Shown here: piece after piece, positions 7,901 through 15,700 of the stretch
Layout: every line of letters begins with the position of its first letter
Position numbering within the stretch: the stretch's first letter is position 1
Virus record (IMG/VR): IMGVR_UViG_3300017767_000081
Span: 1 to 29,364 of that record
Source of the DNA: a virus
Reading direction: 5' to 3' (one strand)
Length of the DNA stretch: 29,364 bases
The notes under the pieces: model-generated
The model's input: the letters and a program-made list of their open reading frames with translations, nothing else
The model's database searches: none
Told to the model about the DNA's origin: nothing
Position numbers and translations under genes: made by a program

Positions 7901-10558
7901 AGTCATAATCTGGTTTATGAAACTTTCACCTATATCTCTTCTTACAGCTATTGATTGATTAAGTAAAGATTGTTCTAATTGCTCAATCTCCTTTTCTAAA
8001 ATTTCAACTATTTGTGCATCTCCTGCATTGTCTAGTAATAGTTGACGTGCTGAAGCAAGTTTTTCAGTATTTGTTGTTAATTCTTGAGTCGCTTGGTCCA
8101 TCTCTCTCATAGACTGAGTAAATTGCATAACTCCTCTTGCTTGCTCACCTATTTTTTCTACAAACTTAAATGCAACAGTTAAAGCAATACCAATAGCTGC
8201 TAATTTACTAAAACCTTTAACCATACCCTTAAGAGTATTTGAGAGTCTTCCAGTTTTAGATTCTACGTCCTGCATAGCTAAAGCTAATTCACCGCCCTTT
8301 ATGTCTCCTGCGTTTAAGGCTTCTACGGAATCTTGAAGATTTTTTTGAAACACTGCACTGTCTTTAGCAATAATTGGCATAGCTTTTTCTAATCTTTTTC
8401 TATCGAATAATCCTCTAATACCTTTACGTCCATCGACGCTCATTGCTTTTTGGAACTCTAGACCAATGTCACCAGTTTTTGAAAGGTTTTCTCGTAGTAT
8501 ATTTATACCTTTTGTTTTGCCTCCCCTACCAAAAGGCATTAAATCTTTAATTAAACCATTTAATTCTACGACACGTCTTTTGTTTATAGTTCTAAGTCTT
8601 TTTAATCTTTCTACATCGTCTAATAAAACTTTATCAACTTTTTTAGACCCTAAACCACTAAATATACTGCCACCTTCTTTGATATTCCTTAATCCACCTT
8701 TTTTATCTAAAAGACTTTCTACTAATCTTTGATTTTTATTTACAGAACTTTTAGCCTTTAGAGCTCCAAATAAACTACTTGGGTCTTGTATTTGATTAAA
8801 TACAGAACGCTTTCTTAGTTTTCTTACTTGTCTGCTCTCTTTTAGGAAATCAGTTTGTAAATTTCCAACAGCAGCCATACTGCTACTACCAAATTTAGTC
8901 ATGGTTTGTCCTGGACCATCTAACATAAATTTCATTGACTGAGGAACTCTACCGCCGTAAATAGTTTCTAGTAAAGCTGGATTAGCTACTACAGCTTTAC
9001 GCATTTCAGCATTTTTACCAGCTTTTAATGGATTAAGACTTATTCCACCTTTAAGTCCTCTATTGTAAAAACCACCTTCTGATAACTCTTGTTGAAATTC
9101 TGGAGTACCTAAAGCTGACTTTTCTCCTATCATTCTCATTCCACCACGAGAACCAGGTCCTGTAAGTGTTCCTGCTTGTAGTGAAGCATTAAACGCAGCA
9201 GTATTATTAATAGCTGCTTTAGCGTTAAAGGCATACAGACCCATTTCTTCTCTTACTACTGCTAGGGAACCTTTATAAGCTCTCAAACCTGCAATTAATA
9301 CAGTTATACCTCCAAAAAATCTAAATGACATATTTAATGCAGATGTAAAACCTTTAACTAGAGCGAATATTGCATTGTTAAATTGTCTTACTATTTCTGT
9401 ACCAGTATCTATGTTCTCTAAACCGAAATCTAAAATCTCACCTTTTATAACATTTTTACCTTTTGTTATTTCAGAAACTAAAGTTGCATATCTTCTTTCT
9501 GCTTCTTCATTCAAAGCATTGTTTTCTATAAAAGCGTCATTAGCTACATCAATAGCTTCAAATAATGTATCGCTTGCTTTAGCTGTTGCTAATATAGCTT
9601 TCTGTGTTCTAACCTGACCCAAGCCAAGTTTCTGTAGAACACCTATGTTTGTCATACCTATTTTTTCAGTATCATTTAATCCGTCTATAAATAATGCGAC
9701 TGCTTTAGTTGAATCTACATCAAACAAACTCTTAAAACTATCTGTTGACATTCCTGCAACTTTAGAGAAAAGTTCTAAATTAGCTCCACCTAAAGCTATA
9801 GCTTCAGAAAGCTCAGTCATTAATCTGACTATTGCAGTAGCACCTGCTTGTGAAGGTTGACCAATAGCTTTTAGAACTGTTGAAAATGCTAATGCATCTA
9901 CTGCTGTTTGGTTCATTTCTCCACCAATTTGAGCAGTTGCTGTTGCTATTTGTAATGCTGCATTTACTATTTCAGATTCTGTAGCTGCAAAGTTGTTACC
10001 TAAAGCAACAAGAGATGAAGCTAAATTGTCTAATTCTGTTCCAGTAGTACCAGTAATTTCTTGAAGTCGAGCCATTGATAGAGCTGCTTGGTCTGCTGAT
10101 AGGTTTGTAGCTATTGTAAGTTTTTGTATTGTATCTGTGAAGCTTACTATCTCACTAGCAGCTACACCCAACTGACCACCAATAGCAGCAATTTCATTTA
10201 TTGCTTGTGTTGTAATTGGAGCAAGTTTAACCATATCCCTTAAACGTTTAGAAATATTATCAAAAGCTTGTTCAGCCTGTCTTGTATCTCCAGCTACATT
10301 TAAAGTCTTTTTAACATTTACAAATTGTTCTTCAAAAGCTGCAGCAGCGGCAATGCTTGCACCAAATGCTGCCACATAACCAGCACCAATCATAGCTGCA
10401 GATTGTTGAGTAATGTTTGAAGCTCTTCCTATTGCTTTTAACTTACCTGTTAAAGCAGAGTAGCTTTGTGCAATATCCTTATTGGCTCGGTTAAGTGATT
10501 GTTTATCATAACCAGCTTCTATTATTGCACGTACTTTAAATGCGTTTACTGATGCCAT
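4928..10558 (-). CDS. Tail tape measure protein (TP901 type)
   Basis: This 1876-aa protein is the longest in the window and follows the frameshifted chaperone pair, the standard location. Residues 55-330 show the TP901 tape measure core: an Ala-rich segment at 62-75, AIGGQLGVAASEIVSFTDTI near 125-144 and AIGQPSQAGATAIVRLM near 231-247. Hydrophobic segments at about 397-427 and near 790-815 could enter the membrane during DNA ejection. SSSPSMLMFREIGVPMIDG near 1330 is a motif common in the distal part of these proteins. Residues about 1420-1640 are Glu/Gln/Leu-rich and probably coiled coil. No peptidase or lysozyme motif was seen. By the general rule of about 0.15 nm per residue, the tail would be near 280 nm. 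Confidence 0.93.
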   Translation of the reverse strand: MASVNAFKVRAIIEAGYDKQSLNRANKDIAQSYSALTGKLKAIGRASNITQQSAAMIGAGYVAAFGASIAAAAAFEEQFVNVKKTLNVAGDTRQAEQAFDNISKRLRDMVKLAPITTQAINEIAAIGGQLGVAASEIVSFTDTIQKLTIATNLSADQAALSMARLQEITGTTGTELDNLASSLVALGNNFAATESEIVNAALQIATATAQIGGEMNQTAVDALAFSTVLKAIGQPSQAGATAIVRLMTELSEAIALGGANLELFSKVAGMSTDSFKSLFDVDSTKAVALFIDGLNDTEKIGMTNIGVLQKLGLGQVRTQKAILATAKASDTLFEAIDVANDAFIENNALNEEAERRYATLVSEITKGKNVIKGEILDFGLENIDTGTEIVRQFNNAIFALVKGFTSALNMSFRFFGGITVLIAGLRAYKGSLAVVREEMGLYAFNAKAAINNTAAFNASLQAGTLTGPGSRGGMRMIGEKSALGTPEFQQELSEGGFYNRGLKGGISLNPLKAGKNAEMRKAVVANPALLETIYGGRVPQSMKFMLDGPGQTMTKFGSSSMAAVGNLQTDFLKESRQVRKLRKRSVFNQIQDPSSLFGALKAKSSVNKNQRLVESLLDKKGGLRNIKEGGSIFSGLGSKKVDKVLLDDVERLKRLRTINKRRVVELNGLIKDLMPFGRGGKTKGINILRENLSKTGDIGLEFQKAMSVDGRKGIRGLFDRKRLEKAMPIIAKDSAVFQKNLQDSVEALNAGDIKGGELALAMQDVESKTGRLSNTLKGMVKGFSKLAAIGIALTVAFKFVEKIGEQARGVMQFTQSMREMDQATQELTTNTEKLASARQLLLDNAGDAQIVEILEKEIEQLEQSLLNQSIAVRRDIGESFINQIMTSTFGKNDDGVASGTALERLIEFGGMFAQDAEGTSERMSEAVGNSLMSMAEDGKLPTGNKIISNLLFEEGTFGAEDMLPSGFFRGTSAKIIEQLINESEAMNGEEFLKFLGIEGEKLEINNLEEIYMEIGGSIRDFIRGGATAETVLDDSFLAPVVDRVKELTKGMGLTNDELAQMVVDTSGFILAIQGMTGETVDAMDGFAAIDESAPAAKAIKAFLKQRLNDFEAAGTITRDELNNAGDDYNKIFDLFKNAQEKFINENKKGVDALMDEFGVTEMAALRLAIRIEDAFKKARSAMVDFTKPLPDNQFDDMTLLELVGQTQAKALAQAEFERVIQQLRKTNPLLADQLAQMGVQGGGLELGKRFATRPGMAVAQEQALAAAVGPDYLQDIFGTTNPGLTENEQLGEDIVDGIAKGFANREGALATALVDTMKFVVDETKLYIDSSSPSMLMFREIGVPMIDGIALAPFFMKDKVADAYVGVVKNAVDKAAAEVPGMQDFIDLLKGAGGSKKDIEFTLTAMGAGADPEGVVKDFAKMVSKGRQSAVGKLREAFNLTTDITKAERQQVQNAQTLAQSKFDYVMLLNSEKTIQRQLSETSRKRQKMERDGVAGNITLSERRDVLSQQISIEDRERRLRGDFTASEQLGINEQTKKVAELQRMFNLGATGALELESEQDRLRDMTGGFKSEAEKELFFIESALAKEQLQETERLVLLEDEQLQQLRDAEASLIFQLETFGDQKEIAFGKIEAASEGVANGIIALETAQLAYKEKAPEFLNELQVLEDHFGGVSDSVQAVLDATNAFGEVDNTKILTTLTPVVEMLSALNAAAAIAEQYFTADEVGPQNPDDPISKGGVGGLGMKLGYKFTDSYLRDMELLAEIYKPFRRDPVPTGMMGMRTKGYKYGGRGDTMRRALVGEYGPEEVKFVPGSGFLVKPLTQGGRGTNTIVENLNVNVTGVPADPTSARKAAVQIRGALNRLDREGIAGGGLSRR

Positions 10559-10570
10559 ATATTACTCGTT

Positions 10571-10924
10571 TTAGGTGTCTTTTAAAGTTGTTTTATTCCC
10601 AAGCCCATCGGACTGGGCAATAAAATCGTCTAGAGATATTCTACTACGTGTACGACCTCTTCTGTTGGCTTTCCGGTCGTATTCTTGTTTTGTATTTCTA
10701 TATTGTGTATCAGAAGAAGAGCCAGGATTTGCTTCTTCATCGTTGAGCATCGCCTCATAATAAGGTCCTAAAAAGTTAGATTTATCTAATGGCAACCCTG
10801 ATAATAATATCATAAATTTTCTCCATGATATTTCTAAAGGACTATGTATGCTGTACCATCTAAGAAAGTCACCTTCAAGATGGCCCCATCTTTCAATTAT
10901 TTCATCAAAAGAAAAGCTTATGCT
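10571..10924 (-). CDS. Tail assembly chaperone, frameshift extension (gpT-like part of gpG-T)
   Basis: This is the downstream segment of a lambda G/G-T type pair. An ATG at 10813 would give only 80 aa, but the frame stays open upstream, without a stop, to the slippery heptamer at 10924-10930, and the extra residues (SISFSFDEIIERWGHLEGDF and onward) are coding-like. Translation therefore most likely enters by a -1 shift from the preceding gene, adding 117 residues. The tail is basic (KANRRGRTRSR), as in other T domains, which recruit the major tail protein onto the chaperone-coated tape measure. Gene order (major tail protein, G, T, tape measure) is canonical. The segment has no convincing ribosome binding site of its own. 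Confidence 0.88.
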   Translation of the reverse strand, partial: SISFSFDEIIERWGHLEGDFLRWYSIHSPLEISWRKFMILLSGLPLDKSNFLGPYYEAMLNDEEANPGSSSDTQYRNTKQEYDRKANRRGRTRSRISLDDFIAQSDGLGNKTTLKDT

Positions 10925-11268
10925 TTTGGGTCTGCATCACCTTCTGTTTCAGCTTCAATTTCTTGGTCTCCAGCTAGTCCATATTCTTCTAACAAAAATT
11001 GCAGAAGTTCGTCTAATTGGGGCCAAGTAGCTCCTTCGTCTAGCATTTCGTCTAAATTTGATTTACCAACTAAAGACTCTAGCCATTCAGGTAATGTATT
11101 TGCAGCCATTTCTCCATCAGCGTCCATAAACCTCATCTGTGTCAAAACGACTCTTGCTGGTAACTGACCAGGTAATTCGAATGTTTTACCTGCTAGTTTA
11201 AATGTTATCTTTTCCTCAGCTGCTTCAGCAATTGCAGCGTCGAAATCTTTAAATTTTTTGTCGACCAT
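10918..11268 (-). CDS. Tail assembly chaperone (gpG-like)
   Basis: This small acidic, mostly helical protein of 116 aa lies between the major tail protein and the tape measure gene, the position of lambda gpG. It contains KITFKLAGKTFELPG near the start and ends in an acidic, Glu-rich tail. I chose the ATG at 11268 because AGGAGA lies nine bases upstream of it. A GTG at 11277 would add three codons but leaves no room between itself and that AGGAGA. The slippery site three codons before the stop makes a minority product of about 232 aa. These chaperones wrap the tape measure protein during tail assembly and are not in the finished virion. Confidence 0.87.
   Translation of the reverse strand: MVDKKFKDFDAAIAEAAEEKITFKLAGKTFELPGQLPARVVLTQMRFMDADGEMAANTLPEWLESLVGKSNLDEMLDEGATWPQLDELLQFLLEEYGLAGDQEIEAETEGDADPKA
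10924..10930 (-). promoter_or_regulatory. Programmed -1 ribosomal frameshift site CCCAAAA
   Basis: Read on the minus strand in the frame of the upstream chaperone, the codons are GAC CCA AAA GCA TAA. The heptamer C CCA AAA has the exact X XXY YYZ form. A -1 slip gives CCC AAA AGC and joins the downstream open frame, which continues to 10571. The zero frame stops two codons later. A small stem, AAAAGC-ATAA-GCTTTT, overlaps the site; it is too close to act as a classical spacer-separated stimulator. Confidence 0.88.
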
Positions 11269-11311
11269 ACCGACCACTCTCCTATCCGTAAATTAATACT
11301 TATATCAACTA

Positions 11312-11962
11312 TTAGTTGACATCAAATGTACTTGTATCGTTTGTATTGTCAACGATTCTGAAAAGTTTATACTTTCCACCAGCATTACCAACATGAAATG
11401 TTGCGTCTGGAACAAGTAACTTAAACTCAGTTGCAATAACTACTTTTTGCGGAGCTTTTGCATGAGACATTGAGAATGCACCCACAGATACCATTCTAGG
11501 CATTTCTAAGTGCCTATCTGCACCTGCTGGACCTTCTGTAATAAGTAATCCAGCTAACTCAGCGAATGAGTTTGTGTCTGGAGTTGTTATTACATCGTAT
11601 CCGGCTGCAAAGTTGCTGTCATTTTCGCTAACGAAAGTGTCAGCTTGTCCCATAGCTACGGACAAGTTTTTAAGTGATGCCTGTGATAGCTCACCCATTA
11701 ATCTTGCTTCCTGAGCAGTCTTGATTGTTTTAATTGGGTCTACTTCTTCTGCTACCAATATGTCCTCGAATGTTCTATCCATTTCGAGTGTCCAACCATC
11801 TTCGGAATATCCGATATCTCTCCATTTAGCAGTATCTACTGCTGCCCAAGCTCCTGAACTGTCGCCTGGAAATACGAGAGAAGATGTTGTTCTATCAGCT
11901 ACATAAAGTACACCAGTACCGATTAATACTTCATTAATCGCACCGCTTGTATAAGTTGCCAT
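11312..11962 (-). CDS. Major tail (tube) protein
   Basis: This 216-aa protein is beta-rich and sits between the neck genes and the chaperone pair, the invariant place of the tail tube protein. The N-terminus (INEVLIGTGVLYVAD, then DIGYSEDGWTLEMDR near residues 50-64) matches the general pattern of actinophage and marine siphovirus tube proteins that open with an exposed arm and a first beta sandwich. The later part (KAPQKVVIATEFKLLVPDA) fits the closing strands. An AGGAG ribosome binding site precedes the ATG. The tube is built of stacked hexamers of this protein around the tape measure. The sequence alone does not show a family with certainty, but context makes the call strong. Confidence 0.85.
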   Translation of the reverse strand: MATYTSGAINEVLIGTGVLYVADRTTSSLVFPGDSSGAWAAVDTAKWRDIGYSEDGWTLEMDRTFEDILVAEEVDPIKTIKTAQEARLMGELSQASLKNLSVAMGQADTFVSENDSNFAAGYDVITTPDTNSFAELAGLLITEGPAGADRHLEMPRMVSVGAFSMSHAKAPQKVVIATEFKLLVPDATFHVGNAGGKYKLFRIVDNTNDTSTFDVN

Positions 11963-11973
11963 TTAATCTCCTG

Positions 11974-12303
11974 CTACTCTTCTTCTGTTACTATATCTTC
12001 GAAGATATCCTCTTGCGAGGAATCTACTTCGTCGTTTCCAATATTCGAATCAGATTCATTGTCTTCCTCTGATTCGTCATCATAAATGAAAATGTCCATG
12101 TTATTAGCTAACAATCTTTTTCCATCTTTGACACTAACCTCTACCCATGAGCTTGTTGTGAAAGTAGTACCTGTTACGGTATCACGTACTGTATCAGCCT
12201 TTAAGAATAAAGGATTTACTTTAATTTTCATTTTTTTACTCATAATGTTAAATGTTATAGGAGGTTCTACTTTTTCGTGGTATTTTAAAAATTTAAACTG
12301 CAC
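11974..12303 (-). CDS. Small acidic protein between tail terminator and major tail protein
   Basis: I do not recognise this 109-aa protein. It starts at a GTG (12303) overlapping the end of the preceding gene by 11 nt, so it is probably translated by coupling; no separate ribosome binding site is visible. The middle (KVNPLFLKADTVRDTVTG, then WVEVSVKDGKRLL) looks like a small folded domain. The C-terminal third is strongly acidic (many Asp, Glu and Ser), which suggests a disordered or DNA-mimicking tail. An internal ATG at residue 21 is possible as a start but lacks a Shine-Dalgarno sequence. Its place suggests a role in the tail tube or neck, but nothing more can be supported. Confidence 0.7.
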   Translation of the reverse strand: MQFKFLKYHEKVEPPITFNIMSKKMKIKVNPLFLKADTVRDTVTGTTFTTSSWVEVSVKDGKRLLANNMDIFIYDDESEEDNESDSNIGNDEVDSSQEDIFEDIVTEEE

Positions 12304-12763
12304 GATACATCATTGATAGACCAAAATCATACCTTCCAAGACCTGTGTTTATTTCATTCATTCTTGTAGGCATTTGTACTATATCAAATCCGTATATTTT
12401 TGCTTTTGTTGAACTTGTATCTGTTACAACATATTCATTTTCTGCATTAAAACATTCTTGAATTATTAAATTTGCTAAATTCATTGCACCACCATAATCA
12501 GGAGTTGATTTTGTACCATCTCCACCCCATTCTCCAGCAAAAGCTATGCATGGAAGTACTGCAGATTGTATATGTACTTGAGATGAAGGCCTTACTAATG
12601 TACCTCCTGCTCTCACAAATACTAAGAAAGGCATTGCTGCATCTCTAGGTAAATTAGTAGCTACTCTTTGACTTATAAGGTCAGTAACAGCAGTTTTGGA
12701 TAATATAAAATCTCTGAATATAATTTCAGCGTCTGGCGGTACTGGTTGTCCTGTTGTTGGCAT
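12293..12763 (-). CDS. Tail terminator-like protein (tail completion)
   Basis: This 156-aa protein has a clear AGGAG ribosome binding site. Its pattern fits the tail terminator family (DUF3168/gpU-like): an N-terminal helix, then SQRVATNLPRDAAMPFLVFV at about 36-55, a central strand pair, and a long helix (GGAMNLANLIIQECF). These proteins form a hexamer that caps the tail tube and docks to the head-closure protein. Its place just upstream of the tail tube gene supports this. The assignment rests on the Pro-rich LPRDAAMPFLVF motif and on order rather than on a domain search, so a different neck role remains possible. Confidence 0.65.
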   Translation of the reverse strand: MPTTGQPVPPDAEIIFRDFILSKTAVTDLISQRVATNLPRDAAMPFLVFVRAGGTLVRPSSQVHIQSAVLPCIAFAGEWGGDGTKSTPDYGGAMNLANLIIQECFNAENEYVVTDTSSTKAKIYGFDIVQMPTRMNEINTGLGRYDFGLSMMYRAV

Positions 12764-12789
12764 AAAACTCCTAATTCAGTATACAATGA

Positions 12790-15700
12790 CTACTTATCAT
12801 ATCGTTTCTTTTGATTTCTTAACTTCATAGCTTCTATATAAAATTTATTTTTATCAAAGCTTATATATTCTTTATATGATTCTTTACCAGTTTGTTTTAT
12901 TTTGTAATAAGCTCTACCTGTGTCTGTTTTATGTAGAGAAACGTTTCCTCTTCTACTTTTTTTAACTGTTTTACTATGTTTAACAAAATCTCCAGTGTGA
13001 TTTAAATTAAGAAGATTTGGGTCGTAATCTGTTTTTCTAATAAGTTTAGCTAGTCCTAGCCATGCACTATCAGTCCATAAACGTATATCCATTTGCTGTT
13101 TTAGTTGATAAGCACTCGGTAAATTCATACGAAATATTCTTTCCATTTTCGCATCTATTAGTACCAAACTTATTGGTACTCTTGAAATTCCTTGATGTGG
13201 ACTTAAAAATGCCATAGATTGATAAAAATTTTTTAAAAAATCAGCAGCTTCTGCTTGTGACGATGCATTATGAGCACCAGCAGCAAGTATGGCTGCTATA
13301 TCTATATCATCAATAGTTTGTTCCATAAAAGCATCGTATAAATCATCAGCGACTTGTCTTCCAGCTTTTGCACCACTACCAACTCCAGAAGAACTTCCTA
13401 GCATTCGTATTTTATTTTTAGCTTTAGCAAGTGCTGTTTTTTTGTCAAGAATGTTTATATTAGCTTTTAAATGAGTTTCATCATTATGAACTGCAGGTCC
13501 TCTTTTCTTTTCTGCAACTATAAAACCAAAGTTTGTTTTTATTGTATTATATCTATCGGTTCGATTCCCCATACCTTTAGCTTCTAGAAAAGCATCTAAA
13601 GCAGCTATTTCTTTGGCTACTACGGCATCACTCAATTCTCCTGTTTTACCTGCTTGCATTCTTGTAGTGAAAGCAGCAATCTGATTTCCTACTTTGTCAG
13701 CAACACTTGAATCATTCATTATTGCATTCACCATTTCAGAGTTATCGTTCATGAAATGACTAGCAGAAATACCTGTATCTTCAGCAAGCTCTTGTGCAAT
13801 AGACCATCTCTCACCACGTAAAAATCTTCCATCTGCTCCAACATCTTGCATACCTAATCTCAAACTTTTGTCCCATCTTATTTCTTGAAAATCAGAAACT
13901 CCTAAACTTGACAGTATGGCATCTTCTCTACTATCAAAATTATATATTTTTCCTATTTGTCTTCCTGTAGCATTACCACCTGCAAAGTCTGGCATTAAAG
14001 AACTAATTACAGGTAAGTTATCATCTAACTCAAATTCTTTTCTAAATCCCTGTGCACCTGAAAATGTAACAAAACCTGGAGTACCATTTTCATCATAACC
14101 AAAAGCTATGCCCTGACCTAAGAGTCTTTCTATTTCATCAAATTCTTTTGAAACGTCTATTGACATTGTTTCTTTTGCAAGATTAGCATTTAATCTTGCC
14201 ATTAATGCAGAGTCCATTTTTATACCTTGAGTAGCTCGTCTTAGCCTTTTGTGCATTTCAAATTTAAAATGTTCTTTGTTAGCTTCCAACAAGACAGCAA
14301 GTGTCATTGTTAAACTTCTAAAAGCATCTTCAGTTAAAATTTGATTACCCATAGCTTGCAGTGTTTGTCCTGTAACTCTTGAATAAGTTTTAGCAACAAA
14401 ACCTGCTTGAACTCTAAGTGCCCTTAATAACTCATTTTTTTCTTTTATTTTTCCTTGGGCTGTTAAAAGTTGAATTACAGGAGAAGCTTCTGAATCTGCT
14501 GTTCTAACAAATTGTCTAATTAATTCAGTTTCAAACTCAGCTCCAAAAAACATTTCTCTCATTCTATTGATAGGATGATTAGGATTTTGAGTATCTTTGC
14601 CAAGGTCATTTGTATGCCAAATGCTTCCAGTTCCATTTGGTTTAGTACCTAAAACGAAAGTTTTCTGCATAGCTTCATAAGGATTAGCTATAATAGCTTG
14701 AATATTTATATTTGAATCAAATCCACTCATAGCTAATTCAACTTGTGCTGCTACAGATTCAGCGTTTTGTGCTCCTTGAAAAGCTGCTTTACCTTTTTCG
14801 GTACCTCTTAAAGTCTCAGCTACTCTTGTTTTAGGAGTTTTATGACCTTTTGAAAGTGCATGTCCAGCAGTATCAAAAACCATAGGAACAAGAGGTGTAT
14901 AACCAGTTTCTACACTGATATTACCATCTCTATTCCTAAAAACGTTTTCCACTAAAGGAGATTCAAAACTTCCTGTTAAAAAGTTAAAGTTTGAAGTTCC
15001 ATCGCTATAAGTTTTACTAGTACTACCTCCTGGTTTCATTTGTATTTTTGAGTTTGCATTTTTGAAACCACCTAATTTATTTAAGTTAAACTGTTTATTT
15101 TTACTAGGACCTGTTCCTGTTTGTAAACCACCATCAACAATCCCAAACATTTTTTGTTCTCTTATACTTAAATTTTTAGATACATCATCTATATTTATTT
15201 GACCAAATCCACCACCTTTCTTAAATAAAGTCATTGCTCGTTGGTTTGCTAAACGGACTCCTTCATTACTAAAGTTTGCTTTTCTGTGGTCACTTACAGA
15301 TTTTTTAGCATCAGCAAACATTTTACTTACTCTACGTTGACCTTCAAAATCCATTCTTTTCTTTTCGTTGAATTTTTTTCTAGTAGCATTGAATACACCA
15401 GTACCCTCATCACTCATTCTAAATACTGCGTTATGAATACCTGCTTTACTAGCACTAGCTTTAAATGTTGAACCTTTATCAAAAATACCTAAAAATGCAG
15501 CAGCTTCTGAAGCAGCGGTACCTATAAAAAAACTAGGAAGATAAAACATTCTATCTCCTCTGTTTTTTAATTTACCTTGAGTGTCTGTGGCGGGACCACC
15601 AAACTCTATTGAAACAGCATCTCTAATTTTGTCAGCAGTTTGAGATTTCTCATTCTGACCACCAAAAGATACTTGTTCCCTAAATACAAAACCACTTCCA

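Noticed and set aside
11268-11277. GTG start for tail chaperone G
   Set aside because: The AGGAGA motif directly abuts the GTG; nine bases separate it from the ATG at 11268, which fits much better.
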